Source of the DNA: Salinicola endophyticus
GTDB lineage: Bacteria; Pseudomonadota; Gammaproteobacteria; Pseudomonadales; Halomonadaceae
NCBI RefSeq assembly: GCF_040536835.1
Contig: NZ_CP159578.1
Location: forward strand, 992,001-1,056,000
DNA length: 64,000 bases
Reading direction: 5' to 3'
The notes under the pieces were generated by a model that made no database searches, was not told the origin of the DNA, and saw nothing but the letters and a program-made list of their open reading frames with translations. Within the stretch, counting starts at the first letter, position 1, and each line of letters opens with the position of its first letter. This document shows positions 7,519 through 18,152 of this stretch, piece by piece. The translations under genes were made by a program, and so were the position numbers.

Positions 7519-8370
7519 TCAGCGCAGCAGGCCGATCGACTCACCGACCTCTTCGATCGGCGCATAGTCGGCGTTGCTGGCCGGGATGAAGCCGGAGCGC
7601 GGGAAACTCTCGAGCAGGGCGGGGTCGGTCATCTCGAGCAGCGCCTTCTGCACCTTGGCACTGAAGCCCTCGCCGTAGCGCGCGTCGACGTCGCCGCGCA
7701 GGGTCCACTGGTAGTCGGGATAGGTGGGCGACTTCCAGATCACTGCGACCTTGTCGGTGTCCACGCGGCCATCGGCCACCGCCGCCTGCCATACGGTGAA
7801 GTTGACCGCGCCGACGTCATAGGTGCCGGACTCGACCAGGGCGATGGTGCGCGAGTGGTCGCCGGAGAAGCCGACCCGCGAGAACACCTTGTCGGGAGCC
7901 GCATCGAAGCGCTGGCGGATGAAGTGCTCAGGCATCAGTCGCCCCGAGGTCGAGGTCTTGGCGCCGAAGGTGAAACTGTGGCCGCGCACCGCCTCGGGCA
8001 GCGCCGTCTCGGAAGGGGCGATGTCGGCTTGCGTGTTGGCGATGAAGTAGCTGCGGAACTCGGCGTCCTCCTGGCCCTGGGCAATGGCCTGGGAGCCGGG
8101 CACCAGACGGCGGGCCTGAACCCCGGAGAGGCCACCGAACCAGGCCAGCTGCACCTGGTCGTTGCGGAAGGCGGTCACCGCCGCGCCGTAGGAGGTCACC
8201 GGCACGTACTCGACCTCGACGCCGAGCTTGTCCGAGAGGTAATCGGCGACCTTGGAGAAGCGCTCGACCAGGCGCGACTGGTCCTCGTCCGGAATCGCGG
8301 TGAAGCGGAAAGTGTCGGCTTGCGAGACGCTGCCGACCAGCATCAGGACCAGAGCGAACAACCAGCGCAT
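7519..8370 (-). CDS. PhnD-like periplasmic binding protein (phosphonate or putative selenate ABC importer)
   Basis: A 283-residue secreted binding protein. It begins with a signal peptide (MRWLFALVLMLVGSVSQA-D), then the PhnD-type fold with ADYLSDKLGVEVEYVPVTSY (about 45-64), LAWFGGLSGVQARR (about 78-91) and the ligand-loop region FGAKTSTSGRLMPEHF. The Phe-Gly-Gly-Leu-Ser stretch and IPDEDQSRLVERF near the N-terminus remind me of the subfamily annotated as putative selenate binding proteins rather than classical PhnD, but I cannot verify that. The ATG at 8370, preceded by GAGGTCA, is chosen over an upstream in-frame ATG because it gives a clean signal peptide. Confidence 0.8.
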   Translation of the reverse strand: MRWLFALVLMLVGSVSQADTFRFTAIPDEDQSRLVERFSKVADYLSDKLGVEVEYVPVTSYGAAVTAFRNDQVQLAWFGGLSGVQARRLVPGSQAIAQGQEDAEFRSYFIANTQADIAPSETALPEAVRGHSFTFGAKTSTSGRLMPEHFIRQRFDAAPDKVFSRVGFSGDHSRTIALVESGTYDVGAVNFTVWQAAVADGRVDTDKVAVIWKSPTYPDYQWTLRGDVDARYGEGFSAKVQKALLEMTDPALLESFPRSGFIPASNADYAPIEEVGESIGLLR

Positions 8371-8488
8371 GGCGTGACCTCGAATAGGGGAGTCGAATAG
8401 GCGTGTCATCGGGCAGGCGCGCGACCGTACCTCGGCATGCATGATAACCGCTTTTGCCCCCGATCTTTAAGATACCGCACCGTGCGCC

Positions 8489-9349
8489 TCACTCCTTGGC
8501 GGGCGGAAACTTGGTCGGGCGCAGGCTCTCCTTGATCTTGCGCAGATGTGGCAGGAACGACTTGCCGCGGCGCAGCGTGACGCCGGTGGCCAGCACGTCG
8601 ATCAGCGCCATGTGGATCATGCGCGAGGCCATCGGCATGTAGACTTCGGTGTCCTCGGCCAGATCGACCGGCAGCAGGTCGGTGCACACCTCGGCCAGCG
8701 GCGAGCCCTCGCGGGTGATGCCGATCACCGTGGCGCCGCTGTCGCTGGCGAGCTGAGCCACCTCGACCAGTTCGCGGGTGCGCCCGGTATAGGAGATCAC
8801 CACGATGACGTCGCCGGTATGGGCGGCGGCGGCGATCATGCGCTGGGTCAGCACGTCGTTGTGCGCCGAGACCGGCAGATTGAAGCGGAAGAACTTGTTG
8901 TGGGCGTCGAAGGCGGCGGGGGCCGAGGCGCCGAGGGCGAAGAAGTTGATCTGACGCGCCTGCGAGAGATGATCGACCACACGCTCGATGCGCTTGGGGT
9001 CGACCGTACGCCGTGCTTCGTCGAGGGCGGCGATGGTCGCACCGATGATCTTGTCGGTGTAGGCGCCGGCGTCGTCGTCGCTCTCCACGCTGCGGCTGAC
9101 ATAGGGTGTACCGCCGGCCAGACTCTGCGCCAGCTGGATCTTGAAGTCGGGATAACCCTTGGTGTCGAAGTTGCGGCAGAATCGGTTGACGGTCGGTTCG
9201 CTCACCGTGGCAGCCTGTGCCAGAGTGGCTATGCTCATGCCAATCGCGGCATTGGGGTCGCGCAGAATCACGTCGGCGACCTTGCGTTCCGATCGGTTCA
9301 GCTCGTCGATCCGCGTTCGGATCCGGGCGATGAGATCGTGGTTGGCCAT
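8489..9349 (-). CDS. hexR: HexR-type transcriptional regulator (RpiR family)
   Basis: A 286-residue RpiR-family regulator. The N-terminal helix-turn-helix domain (about 1-77) contains [20 protein letters not shown], and the SIS sugar-phosphate-binding domain (about 110-270) contains [19 protein letters not shown]. HexR senses 2-keto-3-deoxy-6-phosphogluconate and represses zwf, edd, gap and related genes in many gammaproteobacteria. Its position divergent from zwf-pgl-eda is the classical arrangement. The ATG at 9349, with AGGAGA upstream, is chosen over an upstream ATG at 9436. Confidence 0.92.
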   Translation of the reverse strand: MANHDLIARIRTRIDELNRSERKVADVILRDPNAAIGMSIATLAQAATVSEPTVNRFCRNFDTKGYPDFKIQLAQSLAGGTPYVSRSVESDDDAGAYTDKIIGATIAALDEARRTVDPKRIERVVDHLSQARQINFFALGASAPAAFDAHNKFFRFNLPVSAHNDVLTQRMIAAAAHTGDVIVVISYTGRTRELVEVAQLASDSGATVIGITREGSPLAEVCTDLLPVDLAEDTEVYMPMASRMIHMALIDVLATGVTLRRGKSFLPHLRKIKESLRPTKFPPAKE

Positions 9350-9584
9350 GCTAGCGGTGAGTCTCCTGGCAGCGGGGCGTGCCATCACGGTTTGACACAA
9401 ACCCTGCATCCTAGCCCGCGGCGCCGGTGGCGCCAAGCGATGCCGGCCGAGCGCGCGACCGCAAGCGGTAAGTTAGTGACCGAATCGGCCGCTGTCGCAG
9501 GCATATGATGCGCAAGTCGCGTGTCAACTCGGCCCGGAATGGCGTATTTTATTCGTAAATTAACCACACAAGCGGAGAGAGGCA
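9350..9584. promoter_or_regulatory. Divergent hexR/zwf control region
   Basis: This 235-bp gap separates hexR (minus) and zwf (plus). An AT-rich patch at about 9543-9565 (TATTTTATTCGTAAATTAAC) lies just upstream of the zwf ribosome site GGAGAGAGG and is the likeliest promoter/operator core. I could not find a perfect HexR palindrome of the TGTAAT...ATTACA kind. Confidence 0.35.
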
Positions 9585-11055
<1,471 letters not shown>

Positions 11056-11069
<14 letters not shown>

Positions 11070-11103
11070 TCATGAAGACTGCTGAGTATGAAGACTACTG
11101 ACA
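11056..11103 (+). repeat. Three tandem 16-bp units joining zwf stop and pgl start
   Basis: Units begin at 11056, 11072 and 11088, each with ATGAAGACT followed by a slightly diverged tail (ATTGATC, GCTGAGT, ACTGACA). The first encodes the end of Zwf (out of frame for its ATG), the second has a free ATG with a stop soon after, and the third provides the pgl start codon. Confidence 0.85.
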
Positions 11104-11762
11104 GCGGTCGTGACCGCCTCGGCGCGCAGCTCGCCGAGGCCGCCGCGGCGGCGCTTTCGAGCGACCTCGCCAGCCAGCCGCGGGTGCTGCTGGTGCTCTC
11201 CGGTGGCACCACGCCGACGCCGTTCCTGCGCAGCCTCGCCGCGCAGTCGCTCGACTGGTCGCGGGTCGATATCACCTTGACCGATGAGCGCTGGGTCGAC
11301 GCCGACCACCCGGACAGCAATGCGCGCCTGCTGCGCGAAACGCTGCTGACCGGGCCCGCGTCAGCGGCGATCCTGCATCCGCTGACCAGCGACCACGCCA
11401 CGCCGGAAGAGGGCGCGGCGAGCGTCGCCGCGCGTCTGGATACCCTGCCATGGCCGGCCAGCCTGGTGGTGCTGGGGATGGGCGGTGATGGCCACACCGC
11501 ATCGCTGTTCCCCGATAGTCTCGAGCTGGGGCTGGCACTGTGCAGCGACGAAGCGGTGGTAGCAGTGCGTGCGCCCAGCGCCAGCCATCCCCGCCTCACC
11601 CTGAGCGCCGCGCGGCTGCACGCCGCCCGGCGCCACGCGCTGCATATCGTCGGCGACGCCAAGCGTACGGTGCTGGCCCGGGCACTGGCGGGAGACGACG
11701 TGCGCGAACTGCCGATCCGGGCCTTTCTCAGCTGCCCGCTGGCGATCTACTGGGCGCCCTGA
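11088..11762 (+). CDS. pgl: 6-phosphogluconolactonase
   Basis: A 224-residue enzyme of the NagB/Pgl fold that hydrolyses 6-phosphogluconolactone to 6-phosphogluconate, the step after Zwf. Visible motifs are LSGGTTPTPFL (about 37-47), TLTDERWV (about 64-71) and the signature GMGGDGHTASLFP (about 130-142). The start ATG lies in the third unit of a 16-bp tandem repeat 19 bp after the zwf stop. There is no obvious Shine-Dalgarno apart from GAAGAC in the preceding unit, so translation may be coupled to zwf. Confidence 0.95.
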   Translation: MKTTDSGRDRLGAQLAEAAAAALSSDLASQPRVLLVLSGGTTPTPFLRSLAAQSLDWSRVDITLTDERWVDADHPDSNARLLRETLLTGPASAAILHPLTSDHATPEEGAASVAARLDTLPWPASLVVLGMGGDGHTASLFPDSLELGLALCSDEAVVAVRAPSASHPRLTLSAARLHAARRHALHIVGDAKRTVLARALAGDDVRELPIRAFLSCPLAIYWAP

Positions 11763-11834
11763 GCGGGGCGCCGATGCTCGGGGCTCACCGACTACCGGGC
11801 ACCCGTCACCGATCATTCAACGAGGAACCTTGTC

Positions 11835-12500
11835 ATGTCATCCGCCCCCCGTCTCCTGCCACAGGCGCAGACCGATCGTCTCGACGCCATCTGTCGCGCC
11901 ACCTCGATCATTCCGGTGCTGGTGATCGAGCGTCTCGACCACGCCGTGCCGCTGGCGCAGGCGCTGGTCGACGGCGGCCTCGACGTGCTTGAGATCACCC
12001 TGCGCACCGACTGCGCGGTGGAGGCCATGCAGCGCATCCGTGAAGCCCTGCCGGAAGTCACCCTGGGTGCCGGCACCGTGCTCGGTGTCGAGCAGTACCG
12101 CATCTGCGAGGAGCTCGGGGTCGACTTCGTGGTTACCCCAGGCACCACGCCGGCGCTGTTCGAGCACGGCATCGCCAGCGAGGTACCGCTGCTGCCCGGG
12201 GTGGCCACGGTCTCCGAGGTGGTCACCGGCTGGGAGCGCGGCTATCGCCGCTTCAAGTTCTTCCCTGCCGAGGCCAATGGCGGCGCCAAGGCGCTCAAGT
12301 CGTTCGGCGGGCCGCTGCCCGAGGCGCTGTTCTGCCCCACCGGCGGGGTGACCGTGGACAACGCCGCCGACTATCTGGCGCTGCCCAACGTGATGTGTGT
12401 GGGCGGTTCGTGGATGGCGCCCAAGGCGCTGATCGACCAGCAGAATTGGGAAGAGATCACGCGCCTGACCCGCGAGGCGACGCAGCGCTATCCGCGCTAG
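11835..12500 (+). CDS. eda: KDPG aldolase (2-keto-3-deoxy-6-phosphogluconate aldolase)
   Basis: A 221-residue class I aldolase that cleaves KDPG to pyruvate and glyceraldehyde-3-phosphate. The catalytic Glu lies in LEITLRT (about residues 51-57) and the Schiff-base lysine in RRFKFFPAE (Lys about 139), with the phosphate-binding region CPTGGV near 160 and GGSWMAP near 190. It lies 72 bp after pgl in the same direction, with a possible AACGAGGAACC ribosome site. Together with Edd (20882-22729) it completes the Entner-Doudoroff pathway. Confidence 0.96.
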   Translation: MSSAPRLLPQAQTDRLDAICRATSIIPVLVIERLDHAVPLAQALVDGGLDVLEITLRTDCAVEAMQRIREALPEVTLGAGTVLGVEQYRICEELGVDFVVTPGTTPALFEHGIASEVPLLPGVATVSEVVTGWERGYRRFKFFPAEANGGAKALKSFGGPLPEALFCPTGGVTVDNAADYLALPNVMCVGGSWMAPKALIDQQNWEEITRLTREATQRYPR

Positions 12501-12593
12501 ACCGGCTTGCGGGCAAGTCTTCGAGGCCATCTGCCGTCACATCGGACTCGCCTCGAGAATCGATGAGCGAACGTCGAGAGAGGAGGTGTTGCC

Positions 12594-13364
12594 ATGAGTG
12601 CTACGTCTGAGACGCCCCGCGTGGCGGTGGTCACCGGCAGCTCCAGCGGTATCGGGCGGGCGGTGGTGGAGACCCTGGCCGCACGCGGCCAGCGCGTGCT
12701 GGCAGTGGATTTCAATCCCGACGGTCGGGCAGTCGCCGAGGCGGCCGGTGCGCGCTTTTTCGAGGCGGACCTGACTGATGGCGCCCAGTGCCGCGGCGCC
12801 ATCGACGCTGCGGTCGAGGCATTCGGCGGGGTCGATATTCTGGTCAACAACGCCGGTATCCAGCACGTTGCCGATATCGCCCACTTCCCCGAAGAGAAGT
12901 GGCGCCAGATCATCGATCTGATGCTCACCGCCCCCTTTCTGCTCACCCAGGCGGCGTGGCCCCACATGCAGCGCGGCGGCTGGGGGCGGATCGTCAACGT
13001 CGCCTCGATCCACGCCAAGGTGGCCTCGCCGGGCAAGGCGGCCTACGTCAGCGCCAAGCACGGCCTGATCGGTTTGACCCGCACCGCGGCGCTGGAAGGC
13101 GGCGAGCACGGTATCACCGCCAATGCCATCTGCCCGGCCTATGTGCGCACGCCGCTGGTGGAGAAGCAGATCGCTGACCAGGCGCGTCTGAACGCCATGG
13201 ACGAGGCCGAGGTGGTGGAGAAAATCATGCTCGCCGGGGCGGCGGTCAAGCGCCTGATCGAGCCCGCCGAAGTCGCCGAGCTGGTGGCCTATCTGGTCTC
13301 CGACGGCGCGGCGGCAGTGACCGGAGCCGACTGGGGGATCGATCTAGGGTGGACGGCCCGCTAG
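12594..13364 (+). CDS. bdhA: 3-hydroxybutyrate dehydrogenase (SDR family)
   Basis: A 256-residue short-chain dehydrogenase that interconverts (R)-3-hydroxybutyrate and acetoacetate with NAD+. The cofactor motif is TGSSSGIGRA (about 14-23), NNAGIQHVADI lies near 86, and the catalytic Ser and YVSAK sit at about 140-157. The segment from NVASIHAKVASPGKAAYVSA and the tail AVTGADWGIDLGWTAR resemble 3-hydroxybutyrate dehydrogenases rather than FabG. GAGGAGGTG precedes the ATG. The TAG stop lies inside the first arm (CTAG) of a palindromic repeat. The thiolase and CoA-transferase genes facing it would carry acetoacetate on to acetyl-CoA. Confidence 0.9.
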   Translation: MSATSETPRVAVVTGSSSGIGRAVVETLAARGQRVLAVDFNPDGRAVAEAAGARFFEADLTDGAQCRGAIDAAVEAFGGVDILVNNAGIQHVADIAHFPEEKWRQIIDLMLTAPFLLTQAAWPHMQRGGWGRIVNVASIHAKVASPGKAAYVSAKHGLIGLTRTAALEGGEHGITANAICPAYVRTPLVEKQIADQARLNAMDEAEVVEKIMLAGAAVKRLIEPAEVAELVAYLVSDGAAAVTGADWGIDLGWTAR

Positions 13365-13505
13365 GTACTGCCTGATAAGGACTGCGCTCGCCCATGCGGC
13401 GTTAAAAATCGGCTCAAAGTGCTCATTTACATCCCGTAAACTCCGCGTTTTCGCCGATTTTTGCCTTGACTGGTCTTCGCTCGTCGACTTTTCAGACAGT
13501 ACCTA
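13361..13505 (-). repeat. Nested palindromic repeat, copy A (145 bp)
   Basis: Terminal arms CTAGGTACTGCCTGA (13361-13375) and TCAGACAGTACCTAG (13491-13505) are complementary at 14 of 15 positions. Reading the minus strand, the inside matches the copies at 53280 and 60015: GACGAGCGAAG, GGCAAAAATCGGCGAAAAC, GTTTAC...GTAAATGAGCA, GCCGATTTTTAACGCCG and GAGCGCAG in that order. AAAATCGGC and GCCGATTTT form an inner stem, and GTTTAC/GTAAAT a still more internal one. It fills the gap between convergent bdhA and thiolase genes and includes the bdhA stop codon. Confidence 0.85.
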
Positions 13506-13540
13506 GGCGCGAGAGCCTCGCGGGCCGCCATGGGCCGGGA

Positions 13541-14734
13541 TCAGCCGCGTTCGATCGCCGTGGCGACACCTTGGCCGCCGCCGATGCACAGCGTGGCCAG
13601 CCCGCGCGCGACGTCGCGGCGTTGCATTTCGTGGAGCAGGGTGACCAAGACGCGCGCGCCCGAAGCGCCGATCGGGTGGCCCAGCGCAATGGCGCCTCCA
13701 TTGACGTTGACCTTGTCGGCCGACCAGCCGAGCTCTTTGGCCACCGCTAAGGTCTGCGCGGCGAAGGCTTCGTTGGCCTCGATTAGGTCGAGCTGCGCGA
13801 GCGTCCAGCCTGCACGTTCCAGACAGCGCCGGGTCGCCGGCACCGGGCCGATACCCATGGTGGCAGGGTCGACCGCGGCGTTGGCACAGGCTCGGATGGT
13901 CGCCAGCACCGGCAGGCCCAGCTCGCGGGCGCGCGCCGCGCTCATGATCAGCAGCGCGCTGGCGCCGTCGTTGATCGCCGAGGCGTTGCCGGCGGTGACC
14001 GTTCCCTCCTTGCGAAAGGCCGGCTTGAGCCGGGCCAGCGACTCGGCGCTGACGCCCTCACGCGGCTGCTCGTCACGCTCGACGACGATGGCGTCGCCGC
14101 GCCGCTGGGGCACCTCTACCGGGGTGATCTCGGCGTCGAAACGTCCGGCGTCGCGGGCGGCCACCGCACGGCGCTGGGACTCGGCGGCGTAGGCGTCCTG
14201 GGCCTGGCGCGATATCGCGTACTGCTCGGCCAGGTTCTCCGCGGTGATGCCCATGTGGTAGTCGTTGAAAACGTCCCACAGGCCGTCCTGGATCATGCTG
14301 TCGATCAGTTCGGCGTGGCCCATGCGCAGGCCGGTGCGCGCCTTGGGCAGCACGTAGGGCGCCAGGCTCATGTTCTCCATGCCGCCGGCGACGACGACCT
14401 CGGCATCGCCGCAGCGGATCGCCTGGGCCGCCAGGTGCACCGTCTTGAGCCCGGAGCCGCATACCTTGTCGATGGTCATCGCCGGCACGCTGTCGGGCAG
14501 ACCGGCTTCGATCGCCGCCTGACGCGCGGTGTTCTGGCCCAGGCCGGCGCGTAGCACGTGGCCCATGATCACTTCGTCGACGCTGGCCGGGTCGATGCCG
14601 TCGAGCACCCGGCGGATGACCGTGGCGCCCAGGGTCACGGCGGGGACGCTGGAAAGCGCTCCCTGGAAGGTGCCGATGGGGGTCCGCGTGGCGGCGACGA
14701 TGACCGCATCGCGGTCGTGGCTGGTATCAGGCAT
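13541..14734 (-). CDS. atoB: Acetyl-CoA C-acetyltransferase (thiolase)
   Basis: A 397-residue thiolase. The acylated cysteine is C92 in [11 protein letters not shown], the catalytic His lies in [16 protein letters not shown] (about 350-365), and the second catalytic Cys in CIGGGQG near 383. It splits acetoacetyl-CoA to two acetyl-CoA or runs in reverse toward PHB. It is the last gene of scoA-scoB-atoB and overlaps scoB by 8 bp, with GGGAGACAC as ribosome site. The operon context points to ketone-body/3-hydroxybutyrate degradation rather than polymer synthesis. Confidence 0.94.
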   Translation of the reverse strand: MPDTSHDRDAVIVAATRTPIGTFQGALSSVPAVTLGATVIRRVLDGIDPASVDEVIMGHVLRAGLGQNTARQAAIEAGLPDSVPAMTIDKVCGSGLKTVHLAAQAIRCGDAEVVVAGGMENMSLAPYVLPKARTGLRMGHAELIDSMIQDGLWDVFNDYHMGITAENLAEQYAISRQAQDAYAAESQRRAVAARDAGRFDAEITPVEVPQRRGDAIVVERDEQPREGVSAESLARLKPAFRKEGTVTAGNASAINDGASALLIMSAARARELGLPVLATIRACANAAVDPATMGIGPVPATRRCLERAGWTLAQLDLIEANEAFAAQTLAVAKELGWSADKVNVNGGAIALGHPIGASGARVLVTLLHEMQRRDVARGLATLCIGGGQGVATAIERG

Positions 14735-15374
14735 GCTGTGTCTCCCGCTGGTCGATCAGCTCGCAGCCGGTGGCCTCGCGAATCTCTTCGAAGGTCACCT
14801 CGGGGGCCAGCTCGACCAGCGCCAGGCCCTGGCCGGTGACGTCCATCACGCCGAGATCGGTAATGATACGATCGACCACCCCGACGCCGGTCAGCGGCAG
14901 GCTGCACTCATCGAGAATCTTGTGCTCGCCCTTGGCGGTGTGGGTCATCAGCACCACCACGCGCTGGACCCCGGCGACCAGATCCATGGCGCCGCCCATG
15001 CCCTTGACCATCTTGCCCGGGATCATCCAGTTGGCCAGGTCCCCCTTGGCCGAGACCTGCATCGCGCCGAGAATCGCCAGATTGATCTTGCCGCCACGGA
15101 TCATGGCGAAGGACTCGGCGTTGTCGAAGTAGCTCGAGCCGGGCAGGGCAGTGACGGTCTGCTTGCCGGCGTTGATCAGGTCCGGGTCGACGGTCTCCGC
15201 GGTGGGGAAGGGGCCGATGCCGAGCAGGCCGTTCTCCGACTGCAGCCACACCTCCATGCCCTCGGGGATATAGTTGGCCACCAGTGTCGGCTGGCCGATC
15301 CCCAGATTGACGTAGAAGCCGTCGCGCAGTTCGCCGGCGGCGCGTTGCGCCATCTCTTCCTTGTTCCAGGCCAT
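14727..15374 (-). CDS. scoB: 3-oxoacid (acetoacetate) CoA-transferase subunit B
   Basis: A 215-residue class I CoA-transferase beta subunit. [12 protein letters not shown] (about 46-57) contains the Glu that forms the CoA thioester. It works with the alpha subunit encoded just upstream, moving CoA from succinyl-CoA or acyl-CoA to acetoacetate. A strong GGAGGG motif within the end of scoA precedes the ATG; the genes are separated by one base. Alternative names are atoA or pcaJ-like; I prefer scoB because the partner genes are bdhA and a thiolase. Confidence 0.93.
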   Translation of the reverse strand: MAWNKEEMAQRAAGELRDGFYVNLGIGQPTLVANYIPEGMEVWLQSENGLLGIGPFPTAETVDPDLINAGKQTVTALPGSSYFDNAESFAMIRGGKINLAILGAMQVSAKGDLANWMIPGKMVKGMGGAMDLVAGVQRVVVLMTHTAKGEHKILDECSLPLTGVGVVDRIITDLGVMDVTGQGLALVELAPEVTFEEIREATGCELIDQRETQHA

Positions 15375-15375
15375 C

Positions 15376-16113
15376 TCAGTTGCCCTCCCTCAGGGTGCGT
15401 TTCTCGATGCGTTTCTCCGGGTTCGGGTTGTGCACCAGGCGGTGGACGAAGATGCCCGGCAGGTGGATGTCGTCGGGGTCGAGGGCGCCGGTTTCGACGA
15501 TCTCCTCGACCTCGGCGACGCACACCCGGCCAGCCATGGCCGCGAGCGGGTTGAAGTTACGCGCGGTCTTGTTGAAGCGCAGGTTGCCGGCGCGGTCGGC
15601 GACCTGCGCCTTGATCAGCGCCACGTCCACTGGCAGGCCGCGCTCCATCACGTAATGCTCGCCGTCGAACTCACGCACCTCCTTGCCTTCGGCGATCTTG
15701 GTGCCATAGCCGGTGCGGGTGTAGAAGGCGGCGATCCCGGCCCCGCCGGCGCGCAGGCGCTCGGCCAGGGTGCCCTGGGGGCAGAACTCGAGTTCCAGTT
15801 CGCCGGAGAGGTACTGGCGCTCGAACTCCTTGTTCTCACCCACGTAGGAGGAGAGCATCTTCTTGATCTGGCGGGATTCGAGCAGCAGTCCCAGGCCGAA
15901 GCCGTCGACGCCGGCGTTGTTGCTGGCCACGGTCAGCTCGCGCTTGCCGCTGTCGCGCAGGGCCTGGATCAGCGCTTCGGGAATACCGCACAGGCCGAAG
16001 CCGCCGACGGCCAGGGTCATGCCATCCTCGATCAAGCCATCGAGCGCGGCCTGCGCGCTGGGATAGCACTTGCCGCGCGGGCGGCTCTCTTGCGTTGCGG
16101 CGGTTTGGGTCAT
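15376..16113 (-). CDS. scoA: 3-oxoacid (acetoacetate) CoA-transferase subunit A
   Basis: A 245-residue alpha subunit with the family signature [16 protein letters not shown] (about 37-52), which holds the CoA-binding glycine-rich loop. It is the first gene of scoA-scoB-atoB, transcribed away from a LysR-type gene that shares its 140-bp upstream region. Function follows from the paired subunit: activation of acetoacetate to acetoacetyl-CoA. Confidence 0.93.
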   Translation of the reverse strand: MTQTAATQESRPRGKCYPSAQAALDGLIEDGMTLAVGGFGLCGIPEALIQALRDSGKRELTVASNNAGVDGFGLGLLLESRQIKKMLSSYVGENKEFERQYLSGELELEFCPQGTLAERLRAGGAGIAAFYTRTGYGTKIAEGKEVREFDGEHYVMERGLPVDVALIKAQVADRAGNLRFNKTARNFNPLAAMAGRVCVAEVEEIVETGALDPDDIHLPGIFVHRLVHNPNPEKRIEKRTLREGN

Positions 16114-16217
16114 GGTGGGCCTCGGTGTGAGCGTTGATGTTGTCTTGTGCGAGTCATGACGCGCGCTATGCCTATGACTATGACCGCTCCTCGCGCTGTT
16201 ATTAAATTTATTTTCGC

Positions 16218-16248
16218 CGATAATTATCGAGGTTTTCTCATTAATGAG
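16218..16248. promoter_or_regulatory. Two perfect 12-bp palindromes between scoA and the LysR gene
   Basis: CGATAATTATCG (16218-16229) and CTCATTAATGAG (16237-16248) are each perfectly self-complementary and lie 19 bp apart start to start, within an AT-rich patch of an otherwise GC-rich region. LysR proteins typically bind a recognition site and an activation site in such divergent gaps. The second palindrome covers the regulator's own GAGG ribosome site, which would suit autorepression. Confidence 0.45.
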
Positions 16249-16256
16249 GCGTTTTG

Positions 16257-17153
16257 ATGACCGTCAAACAGCTCCGTGCCTTTCTCGCGGTGGCCCAGAC
16301 CCTGAGCTTCGCCCAGGCGTGTGAGCGGCTGCATGTGACCCAGTCGGCGCTCAGTCTGGCGGTGAAATCGCTGGAGTCGCAGCTCGGCGGGGCGCTGTTC
16401 TCGCGCACCACGCGCCAGGTGCGGCTGACGCCGGAGGGGGAGACGCTGCTGCCGCTGGCGCGGCGGCTGCTGGCGGAGTGGGACGACGTCGAGGACGCCA
16501 TGCGCCGGCGTTTCCACCTGCAGCAGGGGCATCTGGCGATCGCCGCCATGCCGTCGTTCGCCTCCAACCGCCTGCCACCGCTGATCGCCGCGTTCCGCCA
16601 GCGCCATCCGCGGATCGGCGTGACCATCCATGACGTGATCAACGAGCAGGTGGTGGAGATGGTGCTGACCCAGCGGGTCGAGTTCGGGATCGCCTTCGCG
16701 CCGCCAGCGCAGCAGGCGTTGGCCTTCACGCCGCTCTACCTCGATCGCTTCGTCGCCGCGGTGCCGCCGGATTCGGCGCTGGCGGCAGCAGGCGAGGTTA
16801 CCTGGGCGTCACTGCTCGAGTATCCGTTCATCACCCTGCAGCGGCCGTCACAGGTGCGCGTGGTGCTGGAACGCCAGCTGGCGCAGCACGGACTGAGCCT
16901 GCCGGTAGCGTTCGAGAGCCACCAGTTGGCGACGGTGGGCCAGCTGGTGGGCAAGGGGCTGGGCGTGAGCGCGGTGCCGGCGCTGTGTCGCGATCAGATG
17001 GAGGCGCTGGGGGTGCGCTGTCTGGCGCTCTCCGCGCCGATCGTCGAGCGGCCGGTCGGCGTCGTCACCCGCGCCGACCAGCAGCTCTCTTCCACCGCGA
17101 GCGCCTTTCACGCCCTGGTGGTGGGCTCAGGTGGGGAGGTCGTCGAGGTCTGA
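16257..17153 (+). CDS. LysR-family transcriptional regulator, divergent from scoAB-atoB
   Basis: A 298-residue LysR regulator. The N-terminal helix-turn-helix (about 1-60) contains [20 protein letters not shown]; the co-inducer domain follows at about 90-295. The ATG at 16257 is chosen because GAGG lies 7 bases before it; an in-frame TTG at 16254 is less likely. Divergence from the CoA-transferase operon suggests it controls that operon in response to acetoacetate, 3-hydroxybutyrate or a related acid (inferred). Its last 27 bp overlap the 3' end of the convergent kinase gene. Confidence 0.88.
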   Translation: MTVKQLRAFLAVAQTLSFAQACERLHVTQSALSLAVKSLESQLGGALFSRTTRQVRLTPEGETLLPLARRLLAEWDDVEDAMRRRFHLQQGHLAIAAMPSFASNRLPPLIAAFRQRHPRIGVTIHDVINEQVVEMVLTQRVEFGIAFAPPAQQALAFTPLYLDRFVAAVPPDSALAAAGEVTWASLLEYPFITLQRPSQVRVVLERQLAQHGLSLPVAFESHQLATVGQLVGKGLGVSAVPALCRDQMEALGVRCLALSAPIVERPVGVVTRADQQLSSTASAFHALVVGSGGEVVEV

Positions 17154-18113
17154 GCTGCCCGGCAGCGCGGCGAAAGCGCCGGCGCGCATGGCAGTGAAGG
17201 CGCCGCAGCGGGCGGCGAAGATGAGTGCCTCTTCCAGTTGGGCCTCATCGGCGAGCCAGTCGCTGAGCGTTTCGCAGGTGACCTCGGCGCGCGACAGCGA
17301 AGCCAGCAGGCCACCGATGAAGGCATCCCCCGCGGCGGTGGTGTCGACCGCCTTGACCTGTGGCGGCGACACCTGCAGCCGGCGCTCGGCGAGATATGCT
17401 TCCACCGGGCCGGGGCCGTCGGTGATCACGATCAGGCGCGTACCGCGGGCCAGCCGGGCGCTGATCCACTCCTCCGCGCTGCGTTCGCCGCGCAGTTGGT
17501 CGAGCTCCTCCCGCGACAGCTTGATCAGGTGGGCGCGTTCGAGCAGCTGTTCGACCAGCGCCACATCGACCCGGCCCTGGGGCCACAGCAGTGGACGCAG
17601 GTTGGCATCGACGCTGATCACGCAGCCGCCACGGCGAGCGATGCTGGCCAGATCCAGCGTGGTGCGGGCGATCTCGGTGTCGGTGAGGCTGTTGCTGCAC
17701 AGGTGCACCAGTGCCGGCTCGGCGAAAATCCCCGAGGGCAGGTGTTCGCGACGGTAGAGCAGATCCGCCGCCGGCGGGCGATAGAAGTCGAACTGGCGCT
17801 CGCCCTCGCGATCGCGGGAGACGAAGGCGAGGGCGGTGCGCGCGGCGCGGGTGCGCACCACGTGCTGGGTGTCGACACCGTGGGCGTCGAGCGCCTCGAC
17901 GATGAAGTCGCCGAAGCGGTCATCGCCGATCATGCCCAGGAACACGCTGGGCAGGCCCTGACGAGCGCAGGCCACGGCCGCGTTGGCGGGGGCACCGCCG
18001 GCGTAGGGGGTAAAGGTCTCGGGCCCGGTGTCGTCGCCCAGGCGGCTGGAGAGCATATCGACGAGGGCTTCGCCGAAGGCGATGATGGGGGTCATGGTGT
18101 TGGGGATCTCCAT
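17127..18113 (-). CDS. PfkB-family carbohydrate kinase, probable fructokinase
   Basis: A 328-residue ribokinase-family sugar kinase. PIIAFGEALVDML (about 9-21) and AGGAPANAAVACARQG (about 38-53) bind substrate, and DTTAAGDAFIGGLLA (about 259-273) is the PfkB signature with the catalytic Asp. The pattern resembles bacterial fructokinases; the sugar is not proven. It follows the aldo-keto reductase gene after 40 bp and is probably the last gene of the edd-glk operon. An ATG at 18095 is a possible alternative start. The 3' end overlaps the convergent LysR gene. Confidence 0.87.
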   Translation of the reverse strand: MEIPNTMTPIIAFGEALVDMLSSRLGDDTGPETFTPYAGGAPANAAVACARQGLPSVFLGMIGDDRFGDFIVEALDAHGVDTQHVVRTRAARTALAFVSRDREGERQFDFYRPPAADLLYRREHLPSGIFAEPALVHLCSNSLTDTEIARTTLDLASIARRGGCVISVDANLRPLLWPQGRVDVALVEQLLERAHLIKLSREELDQLRGERSAEEWISARLARGTRLIVITDGPGPVEAYLAERRLQVSPPQVKAVDTTAAGDAFIGGLLASLSRAEVTCETLSDWLADEAQLEEALIFAARCGAFTAMRAGAFAALPGSSDLDDLPT

Positions 18114-18152
18114 GGCATGAGGTCCGGGGTGGCCACGCAGCGTCGGCGGTGC

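Noticed and set aside
9350..9584. Search for a HexR palindrome upstream of zwf
   Set aside because: No TGTAAT...ATTACA-type site with convincing symmetry was found, only an AT-rich patch.
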